Below are positions 8,829-20,600 of a DNA stretch of 41,282 bases, piece after piece. The stretch is from assembly GCA_964490765.1 (NCBI GenBank), contig CAZBDV010000017.1, positions 1 through 41,282 of the forward strand, given 5' to 3'. Below the pieces are notes generated by a model, which saw only the letters and a list, made by a program, of their open reading frames with translations, did no database searches and was not told the DNA's origin. Within the stretch, counting starts at the first letter, position 1. Every line of letters starts with the position of its first letter. The stretch is from CAZBDV01 sp964490765 (GTDB lineage Bacteria > Cloacimonadota > Cloacimonadia > Cloacimonadales > JAJBBL01). Both the position numbers and the translations under genes were made by a program.

Positions 8829-8848
8829 GGCTCTTTATTAACAATAGC

Positions 8849-8877
8849 TTGACAGCAGGGCTCTGAAAAAAAATATC
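8849..8877 (+). promoter_or_regulatory. Candidate promoter for the DUF3467-secDF group
   Basis: A perfect -35 hexamer TTGACA (8849-8854) lies about 17 nt before an AT-rich AATATC (8872-8877), a poor match to TATAAT. Its position, about 40 nt before the DUF3467 ribosome-binding site and after the coaD stem-loop, suits an operon promoter. Confidence 0.4.
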
Positions 8878-8916
8878 AGCCTGAAAACTCATTTTTTCAA
8901 ACAAAAGGAGTAACAG

Positions 8917-9225
8917 ATGGATCAAAAACAACAGAAGAAACTCAACATTAAACTCGATGAGAAGGTTGGAGAGGGGACTTATGCCAACTTCTTCATGGTC
9001 ACCTATTCGAGTTCGGAATTTATTGTCGATTTTGGCAGAATAGTTCCGGGTTTACCCGATGCCAGGATCTACAGCCGTGTATTAACTACACCACAACACG
9101 TTAAACAACTATTAAACATTCTTCAGAAGAATGTTGAACAATTTGAGAAGCAGCACGGCGAGATCAAATTAGCCGGCCATAACATGAATGAGAATAAAGG
9201 TATCGGGTTCAAGAACGTTCCCTAA
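8917..9225 (+). CDS. DUF3467 family protein
   Basis: This is a small cytoplasmic protein of 102 residues without signal or membrane segment. The core GEGTYANFFMVTYSSSEFIVDF, then RIVPGLPDARIYSRVLTTPQHVKQLLNILQKNV, is the pattern of the DUF3467 family, whose function is not established. A strong ribosome-binding site AAAAGGAG precedes ATG 8917 by 8 nt. The cotransporter gene starts directly after its stop codon, so the two genes are probably expressed together with secD and secF. Confidence 0.85.
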   Translation: MDQKQQKKLNIKLDEKVGEGTYANFFMVTYSSSEFIVDFGRIVPGLPDARIYSRVLTTPQHVKQLLNILQKNVEQFEKQHGEIKLAGHNMNENKGIGFKNVP

Positions 9226-11298
9226 ATGACGAAGTTGCGAGCTACTAGTTGTTCTGTGAAAAAAGGGGTTCTGATATCGATCCTCTTCCTCCTTCTTGCC
9301 TCTGTATCGCTATTTGCTGATTATGATATAGAGATCATCGGGGACGGGCGAACAGGTCGGGTAAACCAGCAGTTGTCCGATGATATAGCGGTTATCGTCA
9401 GAGACAAAGATCAAAGGCCTGTCGAGGGGGTAGTTGTTGAATTCTATACTGCCGATACGAGTGTTGTTATTGAGAATCCACTCGTAGAGACAGGCAGGCA
9501 GGGTATTGCCCGGACCGGAGTTGTTTTCGGCAAGGAGATGGGTAATTACCAGATCGGGACTATTATCAACCTTCCTGATGAAAAGGTTAGAGAAATTATT
9601 GTTCTTACTGCCCTCGACTATAAAAAACTCTTCTTTTATCTGATCGGTGGATTGGCTATATTCCTGTTTGGTATCCGCAAGATCTCTGAATCTTTGAAGA
9701 TCATTGGAGGAGATAATCTCAAGAAAATTCTCTCCAAGCTAACAGCAAACCGTTTTCTAGGTGTCGGTGTCGGTCTGACCATAACAGCTCTTCTGCAGTC
9801 AAGCAGTGCAACTACTGTTATGTCGATCGGATTCGTGAATGCCTCGCTGCTGACTCTGCGACAGGCGATTAGTGTTGTAATCGGTGCGAATATCGGGACA
9901 ACCCTGACTGCTCAAATCATAGCTTTCAAGATCGGCGAATTTGCCCTGCCGGCAATAGCTTTGGGAACTGGAGTTGTTCTTTTTACCAGGAAGCTGAGGG
10001 CAAGGTCTTACGGGAATATCCTGCTGGGGTTTGGGCTGATCTTCTTTGGCCTCAGTATGATGACCGATATTGTTGCACCTTTACGCCAGAGTTCTCTGAT
10101 TTCGGATTTCTTTGTAGCAAACAGCCATAACTATGTTCTGGCCATATTGGCAGGAACTATAATGACTATACTTGTTCAGAGCAGTAGTGCTACGGTTGGT
10201 ATAACAATGGTACTGGCAGTCAGCGGTTTGTTAGACCTCAAGACAGCTATGGCCCTGGTCCTGGGAGATAATCTGGGGACAACCATAACGGCTGTTTTGG
10301 CTAGTATCGGGAGTTCAGTTAATGCTCGCAGAACAGCACTGTCCCATGTGATATTCAACCTTACAGGTGTTATCTACATGGTGATCCTGATCGTATTCTT
10401 TGGAGATCAGATTGCCGGGGTAGTAACTGCGATAGGGGGAAACATCTCCCGTCAGATTGCCAATTTCCATTCTTTTTTCAATATTTTCAATATGTTACTC
10501 TTTTTACCATTGATTCCATTACTGGAGAAAATAACACTCAGAGTCATACCTGATTCACCGGAAAAGAGAAAAGGGGTTACCTGCTATCTGCATGAAACAC
10601 TGCTCGATGAACCAACTATAGCTATAGACCAGGTCAAACTTGAACTGGGGAGGATGATGCAGAATGTGAAACGGGTTATCGATTCTTCGATGAAATCCCT
10701 CGACTCGATCAACAGGCTTAATATAGAGGAGACATTTCATGCTGAAGATGAAAACGATCAGTTTCAGCTGGAGATTACCGACTACATTGCCAAGCTGTCA
10801 CGAAGAGAGTTGGATGAAGAGGTTGCCAAAAGGCTGCCGGTACTGTTACATCTGACCAATGACCTGGAAAAAGCTGCTGATTTTTCCCGTAACATAGCTG
10901 AACTGGCAGAAAGAAAACTTGACAAGGGATTGGAGTTCAACGAGACACAAAAAAATAGTATTGACAGTATGAGAGTGTTACTGGATGGTATGCTCGATAA
11001 TCTCCTTTACGCTCTGGAAAACAACGATCAGCAAAAAGCGAGGTTGGTTGCCAGACAGGAGGTGAAGATGAATCATCTGGAGGTTCGTTACAAAAAAGAA
11101 CAGGTGAAGGAGATAAGTATGGGTGTGCCGGTCAAACCGGCCATTATGACTATGGATATTATTACTAATATAGAGAAGATAGGTGATCATCTCTATAACG
11201 TGGCCCAGGCAGTTATGGGTTCGTTATCTGATGACGAGAAAGCCTTATATAGTGATTTGTTATTAAATACGACATTAAAAGGGAGTTGTTGCGAATGA
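9226..11298 (+). CDS. Na/Pi cotransporter family protein with N-terminal Ig-like and C-terminal PhoU-like domains
   Basis: This is a 690-residue inner-membrane protein. It has a signal peptide (cleavage likely after A31, LFA|DYD), then an Ig-like extracytoplasmic domain (about 32-125, with VNQQLSDDIAVIVRDKDQRPVEGVVVEFYT). Two Na_Pi_cotrans repeats follow, each with the signature QSSSAT (Q191 and Q318), and a PhoU-like helical region (about 460-680) closes the protein. The family couples Na+ to phosphate movement; the PhoU-like part is usually regulatory. The Ig-like domain before the first transporter helix is an unusual addition. ATG 9226 immediately follows the upstream TAA and lacks a clear ribosome-binding site; GTG 9256, giving a more typical signal peptide (VKKGVLIS), is an alternative. 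Confidence 0.9.
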   Translation: MTKLRATSCSVKKGVLISILFLLLASVSLFADYDIEIIGDGRTGRVNQQLSDDIAVIVRDKDQRPVEGVVVEFYTADTSVVIENPLVETGRQGIARTGVVFGKEMGNYQIGTIINLPDEKVREIIVLTALDYKKLFFYLIGGLAIFLFGIRKISESLKIIGGDNLKKILSKLTANRFLGVGVGLTITALLQSSSATTVMSIGFVNASLLTLRQAISVVIGANIGTTLTAQIIAFKIGEFALPAIALGTGVVLFTRKLRARSYGNILLGFGLIFFGLSMMTDIVAPLRQSSLISDFFVANSHNYVLAILAGTIMTILVQSSSATVGITMVLAVSGLLDLKTAMALVLGDNLGTTITAVLASIGSSVNARRTALSHVIFNLTGVIYMVILIVFFGDQIAGVVTAIGGNISRQIANFHSFFNIFNMLLFLPLIPLLEKITLRVIPDSPEKRKGVTCYLHETLLDEPTIAIDQVKLELGRMMQNVKRVIDSSMKSLDSINRLNIEETFHAEDENDQFQLEITDYIAKLSRRELDEEVAKRLPVLLHLTNDLEKAADFSRNIAELAERKLDKGLEFNETQKNSIDSMRVLLDGMLDNLLYALENNDQQKARLVARQEVKMNHLEVRYKKEQVKEISMGVPVKPAIMTMDIITNIEKIGDHLYNVAQAVMGSLSDDEKALYSDLLLNTTLKGSCCE

Positions 11299-12890
11299 AA
11301 AACAGGAAATTTAGAAATATACTCATCCTTGCAGTCTTGCTGGTAACGATATACTTTCTGATCCCGCTCCTTCCTATCGAGTTACCCGATTTCTGGACCG
11401 ATAGAAGAGTTAGATTGGGCCTGGACCTGCAGGGTGGTATGCAAATTATGATGGAAGTTGATCACCACGAGTTACCGGAAGCCGAGAGGGATGACGCCGT
11501 CCTTTCAGCGGTCGAGATCGTGCGTAATCGAATAGATCAATTTGGGGTGGCAGAACCATCCATCCAGAGGGTCGGAAGAAATCGAATCATGGTTCAACTG
11601 CCAGGATTACAGGAGTTCGACAGAGCACGCGAACTGATCGGTCGAACCGCTCTACTCGAATTCAAACTGCTGGCTACTTCTGAACAGATCGATCAAACAA
11701 GAGAGAGGCTCGATCAGTATCTGCAGGAAAATATCGATGATTATCCATTCCTCGACCGCTTTGTCCTGCACGAAGAAGATGACCCGATGCGCGGTATTCT
11801 GGAAGATGAGGAAGATGACGAATTTGAAGAGGTCGCAGGAGATATCTTTTCCAGATTAACATCGAGCCAGGGAATGCCAATGATGGTTTCTAACCAGGAT
11901 CTACCGTATGTTCAGAGGCTGCTAGAGAGTGAGAGTTTTATGGAGAATATCCCGTCCGGACTGATGCTGGCCCTGGAAAGAGAAAACCGTCTCGACCCGA
12001 GAGCTGACAGAGAACTCTTCGTGCTCCTGGAAAAGACTGAGTTGACCGGTAATATGCTTGAGAACGCTTCAGTCAGGATTGGGGATGGAACTGATCTTCA
12101 GTCTCCTAACAGGCCTTATGTATCACTCCGCTTCAATCGCGAAGGGGCAAGAATTTTTGAAATGATCACCGGACAGAATATCAGACGAAGACTGGCTATC
12201 GTGCTCGACGGAGTAGTCTATACCGCACCGACAATACAGGATCGTATCCGAGGTGGTGAAGCTCGTATTACAGGTAATTTCACACTCGAGGAGACACAGG
12301 ATCTGGTTATCGTGCTTCGTGCCGGTAATCTCCCCGCTCCGGTCAATATAATCGAAGAAAGAACAGTAGGACCTACTCTCGGCGCTGATAGTGTCAGATC
12401 AGGCTTATCGGCTGCTTTATTCGGACTGATTATTGTTATGATATTTATAATTATCTATTACAGAGTGCCCGGTATCATTGCCAACCTGGCTTTAATAGTG
12501 AATATGGGAATCATAATGGCAGCTCTTACTATTCTCGGTGCAGCTCTAACAATGCCGGGAATTGCCGGTATTATTCTGACCATTGGTATGGCGGTCGATG
12601 CAAATGTGCTTATATTTGAAAGGATCAGAGAAGAATTGAAGAGCGGCAAGACAGTCAGGTCGGCCGTTGACGCAGGATTCAGCCGGGCTATTGTTACGAT
12701 CCTTGATGCCAATATTACGACTCTAATAACAGCTATAGTTCTTTATCAGTTCGGTACCGGCCCGATTCGTGGTTTTGCCGTTACACTGTCACTCGGTATC
12801 CTGGCTTCTATGTTTACGGCTATCGTTATGGTTAAAGCACTATTTGAAGCTGTAATCACCAATAAAAACAGAACTGAGCTTAGTATCTAG
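11295..12890 (+). CDS. secD: Protein translocase subunit SecD
   Basis: SecD is part of the SecDF complex, which uses proton motive force to help complete export through SecYEG. It shows the D1 motif GLDLQGG close after the first membrane helix, the P1-domain segment VRNRIDQFGVAEPSIQRVG, and the cluster of C-terminal membrane helices with GMAVDANVLIFERIREE. At about 531 residues it is of normal size; an acidic low-complexity insertion (EDEEDDEFEE, near residue 177) lies in the periplasmic region. I choose ATG 11295 because GGGAG (11281-11285) lies 9 nt before it and the ATGA overlaps the previous stop. A TTG at 11286 directly abuts the ribosome-binding site. secF follows 8 nt downstream. Confidence 0.96.
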   Translation: MKNRKFRNILILAVLLVTIYFLIPLLPIELPDFWTDRRVRLGLDLQGGMQIMMEVDHHELPEAERDDAVLSAVEIVRNRIDQFGVAEPSIQRVGRNRIMVQLPGLQEFDRARELIGRTALLEFKLLATSEQIDQTRERLDQYLQENIDDYPFLDRFVLHEEDDPMRGILEDEEDDEFEEVAGDIFSRLTSSQGMPMMVSNQDLPYVQRLLESESFMENIPSGLMLALERENRLDPRADRELFVLLEKTELTGNMLENASVRIGDGTDLQSPNRPYVSLRFNREGARIFEMITGQNIRRRLAIVLDGVVYTAPTIQDRIRGGEARITGNFTLEETQDLVIVLRAGNLPAPVNIIEERTVGPTLGADSVRSGLSAALFGLIIVMIFIIIYYRVPGIIANLALIVNMGIIMAALTILGAALTMPGIAGIILTIGMAVDANVLIFERIREELKSGKTVRSAVDAGFSRAIVTILDANITTLITAIVLYQFGTGPIRGFAVTLSLGILASMFTAIVMVKALFEAVITNKNRTELSI

Positions 12891-12898
12891 GGGGACAG

Positions 12899-13891
12899 AT
12901 GAGATTTTTCGAAAACACAAAAATAGATTTCATTTCCAAACGGAGAGTTGCTTATATCTTCTCGATAATACTGATTCTTGTCGGTATAGTCGCTTTGATT
13001 GTCGGGCCAAAATTCAGTATCGACTTTACTGGTGGTGTGTCCCTGGAACTAGATATGACAGCACCGACACCAGAACATCCAGCTCTTAGTATCGATCAGG
13101 TCAGACAGGTTCTAATCGATGAAGGTATAACCGATGTTGAGATTCAAACCATTAAAGGATCCGATGATCAGGTATTCTTCCTCTTCAAAACACAGAAAGT
13201 AGACGATAGTTTTGAAGTACAAACAGAAGCAGGTCAGGACGAAGAAGAAGAGTCTTTTGTTTCAACTGCCAGGATCATCAATCTGATGAGAACTCACTTT
13301 CCTGAATATACCGATAAACCCGGTTTTATCAGATTACAGGAAGAGGTAGGCCCCAGGATAGGTGAAGAATTGAAAGGGAAAGCTATTATGGCGATCCTGA
13401 TTGCCCTGCTGGGTATAATTATCTATATCTGGTGGCGCTTTGAATTCACTTTCGGCGTGGCTGCAGTTATTGCCCTTTTCCACGATATCTTGATTACTGT
13501 CGGGATTTTCTTTATCACCGGAAAAGAGATAAGTTTGGCTATTGTGGCTGCTCTACTGACTATTGTCGGATATTCGCTGAATGATACGATCGTTGTTTTC
13601 GACCGTATCAGGGAAGATCTGAAAATATACCGTAAAGAGAGCTACAGCTCAGTCATTAATCATAGTATTAATGAGACTCTCAGTAGAACTGTGATAACCT
13701 CATTGACGACATTTGTTGTCGTCTTCTGTCTCTACCTGTTAGGTGGATCAGTTATTCGAGATTTTGCCTTTGCTCTGATGATCGGGGTAATCGTCGGTAC
13801 TTATTCGTCGATTTTTGTTGCCAGCCCGTTACTGGTAGAATTTTTTGGTAAGAGACAGACTACCCGAAAAGGTGGGATAAAGAAAAGATAA
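12899..13891 (+). CDS. secF: Protein translocase subunit SecF
   Basis: SecF is the partner of SecD in the inner membrane. The N-terminal helix is followed by FSIDFTGGVSLEL (D4-type motif), and the C-terminal helix bundle contains IVGYSLNDTIVVFDRIRED, the hallmark block of SecF. The 330 residues match the family apart from a short acidic insertion (GQDEEEESF) in the periplasmic loop. A ribosome-binding site AGGGGGA precedes ATG 12899. The gene ends 19 nt before tRNA-Arg, so the tRNA may be part of the same transcript. Confidence 0.96.
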   Translation: MRFFENTKIDFISKRRVAYIFSIILILVGIVALIVGPKFSIDFTGGVSLELDMTAPTPEHPALSIDQVRQVLIDEGITDVEIQTIKGSDDQVFFLFKTQKVDDSFEVQTEAGQDEEEESFVSTARIINLMRTHFPEYTDKPGFIRLQEEVGPRIGEELKGKAIMAILIALLGIIIYIWWRFEFTFGVAAVIALFHDILITVGIFFITGKEISLAIVAALLTIVGYSLNDTIVVFDRIREDLKIYRKESYSSVINHSINETLSRTVITSLTTFVVVFCLYLLGGSVIRDFAFALMIGVIVGTYSSIFVASPLLVEFFGKRQTTRKGGIKKR

Positions 13892-13910
13892 TTTAACCCT
13901 TATATAGTGC

Positions 13911-13987
13911 GCGCCCGTAGTTCAATTGGATAGAGCATCTGACTTCGGATCAGAGGGTTGGGGGTTCGAGTCCCTCCGGGCGTGCCA
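13911..13987 (+). tRNA. tRNA-Arg(UCG), CCA encoded
   Basis: The cloverleaf is complete: acceptor GCGCCCG/CGGGCGT (first pair G:U), D stem GTTC/GAGC, anticodon stem TCTGA/TCAGA around CTTCGGA (anticodon TCG), T stem GGGGG/CCCTC around TTCGAGT, discriminator G, then encoded CCA (13985-13987). A run of T follows directly and may help terminate the secDF-tRNA transcript. Confidence 0.96.
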
Positions 13988-14684
13988 TTTTTTTATATAC
14001 TTTGTCCACTCCAGAACCTTATTGAATCACCAATAATTCAAAAATCAGTGAAACATATCTCACTCGAAAAATTAATCCATTCCCGGCCTGTATATCAGGC
14101 CCTTGTATCCAGGGTTTGAAAGAGCGATCCATTGCTTGAATAGCAGTGCAGGCTGTCATAAGGTTATCGCAACCATCCAATTAATGATAATTTAGGATAA
14201 TGGTAAGCATACTTTACACAGAAATGTTTGCTAACAATGAAAAAAAAATTGAAAATACTTGACATTGTAGTGATAACCATTTTCATTGTCACGCGAACTA
14301 AGAAAAATACTCCGAAAGTAGTGATGAGGACGAGTATGAATTACTTTTTATCTTTGGTATCGAACAATATGCATCAGAGACATCTGACACAAATTACTGC
14401 TCCAGATGTTACAATTTAATACCTGATTAGACAACCAGGGATTAATACTCTCTCTTTCCTTATGCTGAAACGAGGACCTCGTTCACTTACTTATGGAGTT
14501 GAGGAGAGTTCATGGAAGATTTTGTTTTATGTTATTTTTGCCAATTTAGAGAGCCATATCTACTATCACAGATCCCCAGTCTGAGGCCAATCACCCTCCA
14601 GGATCATAAAGATAGTGAATAATGAACAATTACCCACATATGTTGAATAATTATTAAACAATAACAAAAAAAAGGAGTATTATC
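13988..14684. other. Gene-poor region upstream of the giant protein gene
   Basis: About 700 bp contain no convincing long gene. A T-tract follows the tRNA. A compact perfect inverted repeat AACGAG/CTCGTT (14469-14483, 3-nt loop) has no U-tract. A TTGACA at 14259-14264 lacks a proper -10. A strong ribosome-binding site AAAGGAG (14671-14677) serves the giant gene at 14685. The AT-rich 3' half probably contains its promoter and a long 5' leader. Confidence 0.4.
14512..14622 (+). CDS. Candidate small ORF (36 codons) in the giant-gene leader
   Basis: ATG 14512 lies 5 nt after GGAG (14502-14506 region, GAGGAG) and opens a 36-codon frame beginning MEDFVLCYFCQFRE and ending at TAA 14620-14622. The good ribosome-binding site is the only positive sign; the peptide has no recognised motif, and it could be chance or a leader peptide. 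Confidence 0.2.
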   Translation: MEDFVLCYFCQFREPYLLSQIPSLRPITLQDHKDSE

Positions 14685-17600
14685 ATGAAAAAGACACAGA
14701 TTTATTTTACTTTCCTTATTGTAGCACTTATAGTGCTTTCTTTTCCAATCTATGCACAGGAACGTGCAGCTATTCAATCAATAGTAACAACTGATGCAGA
14801 AAATGACGGAAGAATTCACGAGATCGAGTTCTTTCTCAACGAACCTCTTAATCCCGGTGGATCAAGTGTTCAGGATTATCTGGACGGTTTATGGGCTCAG
14901 GGCATTGCTGATGATTTTACTTTTTCGGAAGATTTTGTCGTTCCAATCGGTATGAAAGAGGGTAGTGAGATCAATACCTTTATTTTCATACTGGAACCGA
15001 TTGAGGGAACAACTACCGCTTTTAATGTAGATTATACTTCCAATCCAGCCCGAAGGATCAATACGACGAATAGTACCGGATATCTTCTCTCCTTTGCAGC
15101 ACAAAATATTGAAGACAGGACGAGACCGGTTCTCAAGTCAATTGAGGTTGGTTATGATGGAAGCGGTTATGTAGATCAGATAGTTATGATCTTTACAGAG
15201 CCGATGCACACACCACAGACAAGTACGCAGGGGATCAATATTCCCGGTGTCACTTTACCTGCCAATGGAGTATGGGACACAGCGACCCGCTTCAGACTCG
15301 ATGTTACTTCAAGTATCACATCACTTTTCTACCACGATATCGTATTCGTTGCCGGAGAGGTCTTACTTCGTGACCCTCAGTTCTCAACGAATAGAGTAAA
15401 CCCAATCGGTGAATACTATGTCGAAAAGGCTATCCGTGTAGCCCGGGAAGAGGTTGCTCTTGAATTATCGGAAGATATAACAGTCGATATCAGTGAAGAA
15501 GCGGTTATTACAGCCATAATGGTCTATCCTGAGGAATTTCTGGAAGGGCTGCCCGCAGATCTTTTTGTCGATGCCTGGCTCACTGCCGATCCGGCTCTTC
15601 CGGAAGATAGTCAGATCATTATCGAATATAACGGTAACCCTGTAACGACCTATAATGTAGGTCCTGCAGGTTTAGCCGAAACCTGGCTGAGCGATCTGCT
15701 CCCCATCGAACGGACCTATCTCATCGGGCACGAGAATCTGACAGATGTCTGGACATTGAAAATTACCGGTATTACCGGAGAATTTGAAGATAATGGAATT
15801 TACGAAGCCGAGACTTATACCTTCAGTGCCACATCTTTCTTTGGCTATGATTTCGCCGATCCGAGCAAGGTATATGACAACGGTCTGGACGGTTACGATG
15901 GTTATGATGAAGTAGAAATAACCTTCAACAGCTATCAGGCAGCTCTCGATCTGGTTGCTCTCAATACCTCTCTTCTGCTTGAGCAGGCAGGAATCAACAA
16001 TATTGAGGCAACAATGGAATACCCGGCCGATATCGCCGGAATTCTCTCCGATTATATGCTCGATGCACTTATAGAAGTAAGTGTTGCCTTCCCGGCAGGG
16101 ACCGAGCTGGCTATCTCCTATAATGATACATATCTTACTACATACACTCTGGCTGCAGATACCGATCAGATCTATTTGAGCGAAATGATCCCGGCTCATA
16201 TACCGACGAGAACACCACTGCTCGGTCATGAAGGCCTTGTCGATGTCTGGGGAATTGATGTTTTATTGCCATATATATCCGATACGGCTTTTGTTACCGA
16301 TCTTACCGTTAATAGTGTGACCTCTGACGATGACTTTGCTTCTGAGTTTTTACTGGCGGAAGAAACGGAAGAGATCACTATCGATACCTACTCGACATAC
16401 AAATTCGTTTATGATGTGCCTTTGTTGATCATCGCAGGTGAGGAATCTGTGGTCAATGTAACATTCGAAACCGATGAACTGGGAACGTTAGGTTATGATG
16501 ACATACGTTTCAAGATCGAAGCTGATGGGCCGGGGGATGTGACTTTCTCGGCAACAGATTATACCGGCACACACACATTTGATAATATCGGTTTCTGGGG
16601 CCCGGCAACCGGTTTTGCCTTACCGGCCTCTTATACAGCTACTACTCAATGGACATTAGAGTTCAGTGAAAATGGTCTATATGACATAACCTTCTCACTC
16701 ATAGAGGCACCGGATGGTGATGTTGTGGCCGGTATAACCCAGGATCAGGAAATCTATGTAGAAGCAGTACCTACAGCAGTCTTTGTTGACCTCCTCTGGG
16801 CAGGCAACGACTTCATGGAAGATCTGGGAGAAGGGAAATTCTTCGGCTATAATGCCTTCGCTGTTATTCAGGAAGGTGTTGATGCGGTGGCTTCCGGCGG
16901 GACAGTGAACGTAGCTGCCGGATTCTATGAAGAAGCAATAACAATTCACAAAGCAGGTGTAGAACTTCTTGGTGCGCAATCAGGAGTAGATGCTCGTAGT
17001 CGCACCGGTTTAGAAGAGACGATTATTGATGGAACTGGAACCGAGCGTCAGGCAATCTTAATAGGCTCAGACGATATTGTGGTTGATGGTTTTACAATTC
17101 AAAATCCTGATTATGCTGATAATATAGCTGCTGCTTTAATTGTTCTCTCGTATGATCATCATAACAATAATATAGCGATTCGAAACAACATTATGCACTC
17201 TCCCGGCGATACAACAGTTGGACGACCCTGGGGAATATTTGCTATTGAGGGAACCAAAGCAACCGAACTGGTGATTGAGCAGAACTACATACATGACATC
17301 TTATTTGATAATGCTACAGTAACTTGGAACGCAACAGGAGGGATGTGGTTATGGGAAGAACTCTATAATGTAACGATCCAAAACAACAAGATCGAAAATG
17401 TATCAACCTTTGGTATCGGTATTTCAACAGGAATAACAGGTGGACTCATACAAGGTAATGAGATATCGGGTGTCGGTTATGAAACAAGTGCATCATATCC
17501 ATCAGCAATACGTGTTGGTACGAGTAATTCTGTAATTGTAAAAGAAAACATAATATCCGATAGCGAAGGGACAGCAATGACTTCTGGTGTTTATCTATTG

Positions 17601-20600
17601 GGTTCTACCGATGTAACTGTAATTGATAATAACATCAGCAGTTCTTCTATTGGAATTTACGCCAGAGGAACAGTTTTTTCTGGAAACATCAACAGTAACG
17701 TTCTATCAAATAATAGTGTACAAGTAGATGATCCATTTGAATTACTCAACCTTGAGAGTATTCTCGCCAATAACAGCTTTGATAAAGCTGTGGTAGTACG
17801 TGGCAGCGATATACAAGTACCCAAGGTCTTCAGTTTCATCCAGGAAGCTATAACTGCTTCAGATGTCGGCCAGACAGTAGAAGTCTGGGATGGATACTAT
17901 TTCGGTAATGTTACGGTTAATAAAGATATCGATCTCGTTTCCAAAAATGGAGCAGCTGTTACTATACTCGATGGAGATGATGCCGGCAGCGGATTGGGAA
18001 CAGTTTATCTCACTTCGGGCAGAGACGGGGTCAAGATTGCAGGATTCCATATCATCGGTATCGATGGGCCTCCCGGCCTGGAGAAGGCTGCTGTCTATCT
18101 GCAGGGTGCACAGGCCAATATCACTATCGAAGATAATATCATAGAGGCTCGTGGTGATGCGGCTCTTATGGGAGAATGGAATGCCAATAATAACAATATA
18201 ATCATCAATGCTAACCTGTTTACCGGCAAGACCTTCATTGGTGATGAACCAAACACTGGAAACCAGTTCGTGGATCCAAATGTTGCCCGACAGGCTATAG
18301 TCTTCGGTGGTGGAGCAGGAACTACCAATACGCAGAATTTCACCTTCACCAACAATGAGATAGCTACTATAGCTGCCGGTCAGCTTTATGGCAATACACT
18401 TGTCACCCTTGACCTTGTAGGTGAAAACGTCATTTCCGGTAATGTCTTCAGTGGCAGGACTCTGGCAACGGCTCTTCGCGTCAGAGGTAGCGGAGATTAT
18501 GAAGTTATAAACAATGATTTCGACGGTGACTATGATTACGCTCTTTTCAGACAGGGCAGTATGCTCGATGCCACTAATAACTGGTGGGGCAGTATTTACT
18601 ATCCCGAGATATACAATCAGGTCTTTGGCAGTGTAAAACTGATACCTTATCTGCTGAACGATACTATCGATCCTTTGGACCCCGGCTATGATTCCGGCGG
18701 AACTCACGCGAATTCTCTCGATCTTGCCCTGACTTACGAGCCGGCAAATGAGAATATCAAGGTCGAGTTTTCCGTCGATAGTAATGAAATGGTCTTGAAC
18801 CCGATTCCAGGACTCGATCCGACAGATCCGGGAGACATTCTCGTAATAGCCTCAATGTATCAGGCACTGGAAGCTGCTATCATAGCAGGAGACGATCAGG
18901 CGATACTGGAAGCTGCTCTGGCCATCGGTGATGATGTAATTACCGAGTATTACTATATTGACGGAACAGATAAGGTCTATCTTCAGACGATCAATGATAA
19001 CGACCTGATCAAGAATAAGTACTGGCAAAGATATCTGGTCAGAGATGATGAAAAAAGATTCCCCGACTGGCTTACCGGAGATACTGTCATCGTGCAGGAT
19101 AACTATAGGACACATACAAATCCGGGTACAGGCTCTGTAGCATCAGGCTGGTTAAACGATGTCCTCGGCCGGGATCTTTATGTAAGAGTCACACTGGTCA
19201 ATAACGGCAACATCTTCAGCATCGAAGAAGCAGTCGAGATCGGCACCGGACCGATCGTAAATACCAATACTGGATTAGGTTATCCAACTATCCAGGCTGC
19301 TATTGATGCTGCAGATGCCGGTCATACAATAGAAGTATCTGCAGGTCTTTTTGTTGGTAATCTGGAGATAAATGTACCCGATCTGACCTTGAAATCAGTG
19401 GCCGGTTATGATGCTATAATCCGGACTGAAGCCGGTTTTAATGCTGGCAGCGGATTTGGCGGGATTACTGTTCTTGCCGATGGAGTTACCCTTGATGGCT
19501 TCAGAATCGAGCAGGGTGTACCTCAAGCTGTAGTTCATACTCATAACTCCAACAATGTAACTATCAAGAATAACAAGATTGTTGGAGTAAATGATGCCCG
19601 TCCTCGTGGTATTGATGTTGGCTATGCTTCTGCTAATTCTGCTAATGTAGTGATCCTTGACAACGAATTCGAACTTCTCTACTGCGGTGTTTATATTAGC
19701 AGAGCAACAGATCTGGAGATAGACGCTAACCACTTTGAAGATATGATCGATGGTGCTATCGTCTTTGACGGTACCTGGTATTATGGTGATATCAATGTGG
19801 TAAACAATTCTGCTACAGATGCCAATTATTTGTTGTACTTCTTTGGTGAGCAGGGACCGGTAACTTATGCCAATAATGATTCATTGACTAATACTCTTTT
19901 AACTAATTTTGGAGTTCATAATACGGATAAGAATATACTGTATTCTACTATCCAGGCTGCTATAGACGGTGCAGAGGATAGTGATACGATCCTCTTGAGT
20001 GATGGGACATATTATGAAAACATCATTATCGATGTTCCCGGTTTGACAATAACAAATGCTTCTTCTCCGGTCATTGACGGTGATGGAAGTGGTACTGTAG
20101 TATTGATCACAGCCAACGATGTAACACTGGAAGGTTTGACTATCCAGAACTCCGGTACAGAAGATACAGATGCCGGAATTTTCCTCAATCAGGTTACGGG
20201 ATGTTATATATCCGGTAATATCATAATCGATAACGGCAACGGTGTCGGGATAGTTATGGGTTCAGGTAATACTCTGATCGATAATGAGATCACCAACAGC
20301 AGTCTTTACGGTGTTGTACTTGTAGGTACATCCGGTAACACGATCGAAGCGAATGAGATCGATACTGCAATTTTGGATGGTATTGCTTTAGCTAATGCAT
20401 CGGAAGTTGGATTAGATCCAGAAATCGGCTCTACTTCAAACTATATCAAAACGAATACCATACAAAACGGTGAACGAGACGGTATCTTTATCGGAGAGAA
20501 TTGTGATAACAATTCCATTACTAATGGTAATATACTCGATATTATTGGTAGTATCGGCATAAATTTGTGGAGGAGTGGAGAACAAACCATTACTGGTAAC

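Noticed and set aside
14228..14419. 63-codon frame in the gene-poor region
   Set aside because: There is no proper ribosome-binding site, no recognisable motif, and the composition looks like chance in AT-rich DNA.
17859..18707. 282-codon antisense frame inside the giant gene
   Set aside because: It is a shadow of the repetitive beta-helix coding strand; the translation is Ile/Ser/Cys-rich with no motif and no ribosome-binding site. The same applies to the antisense frames at 15672-16229 and 21489-22313.
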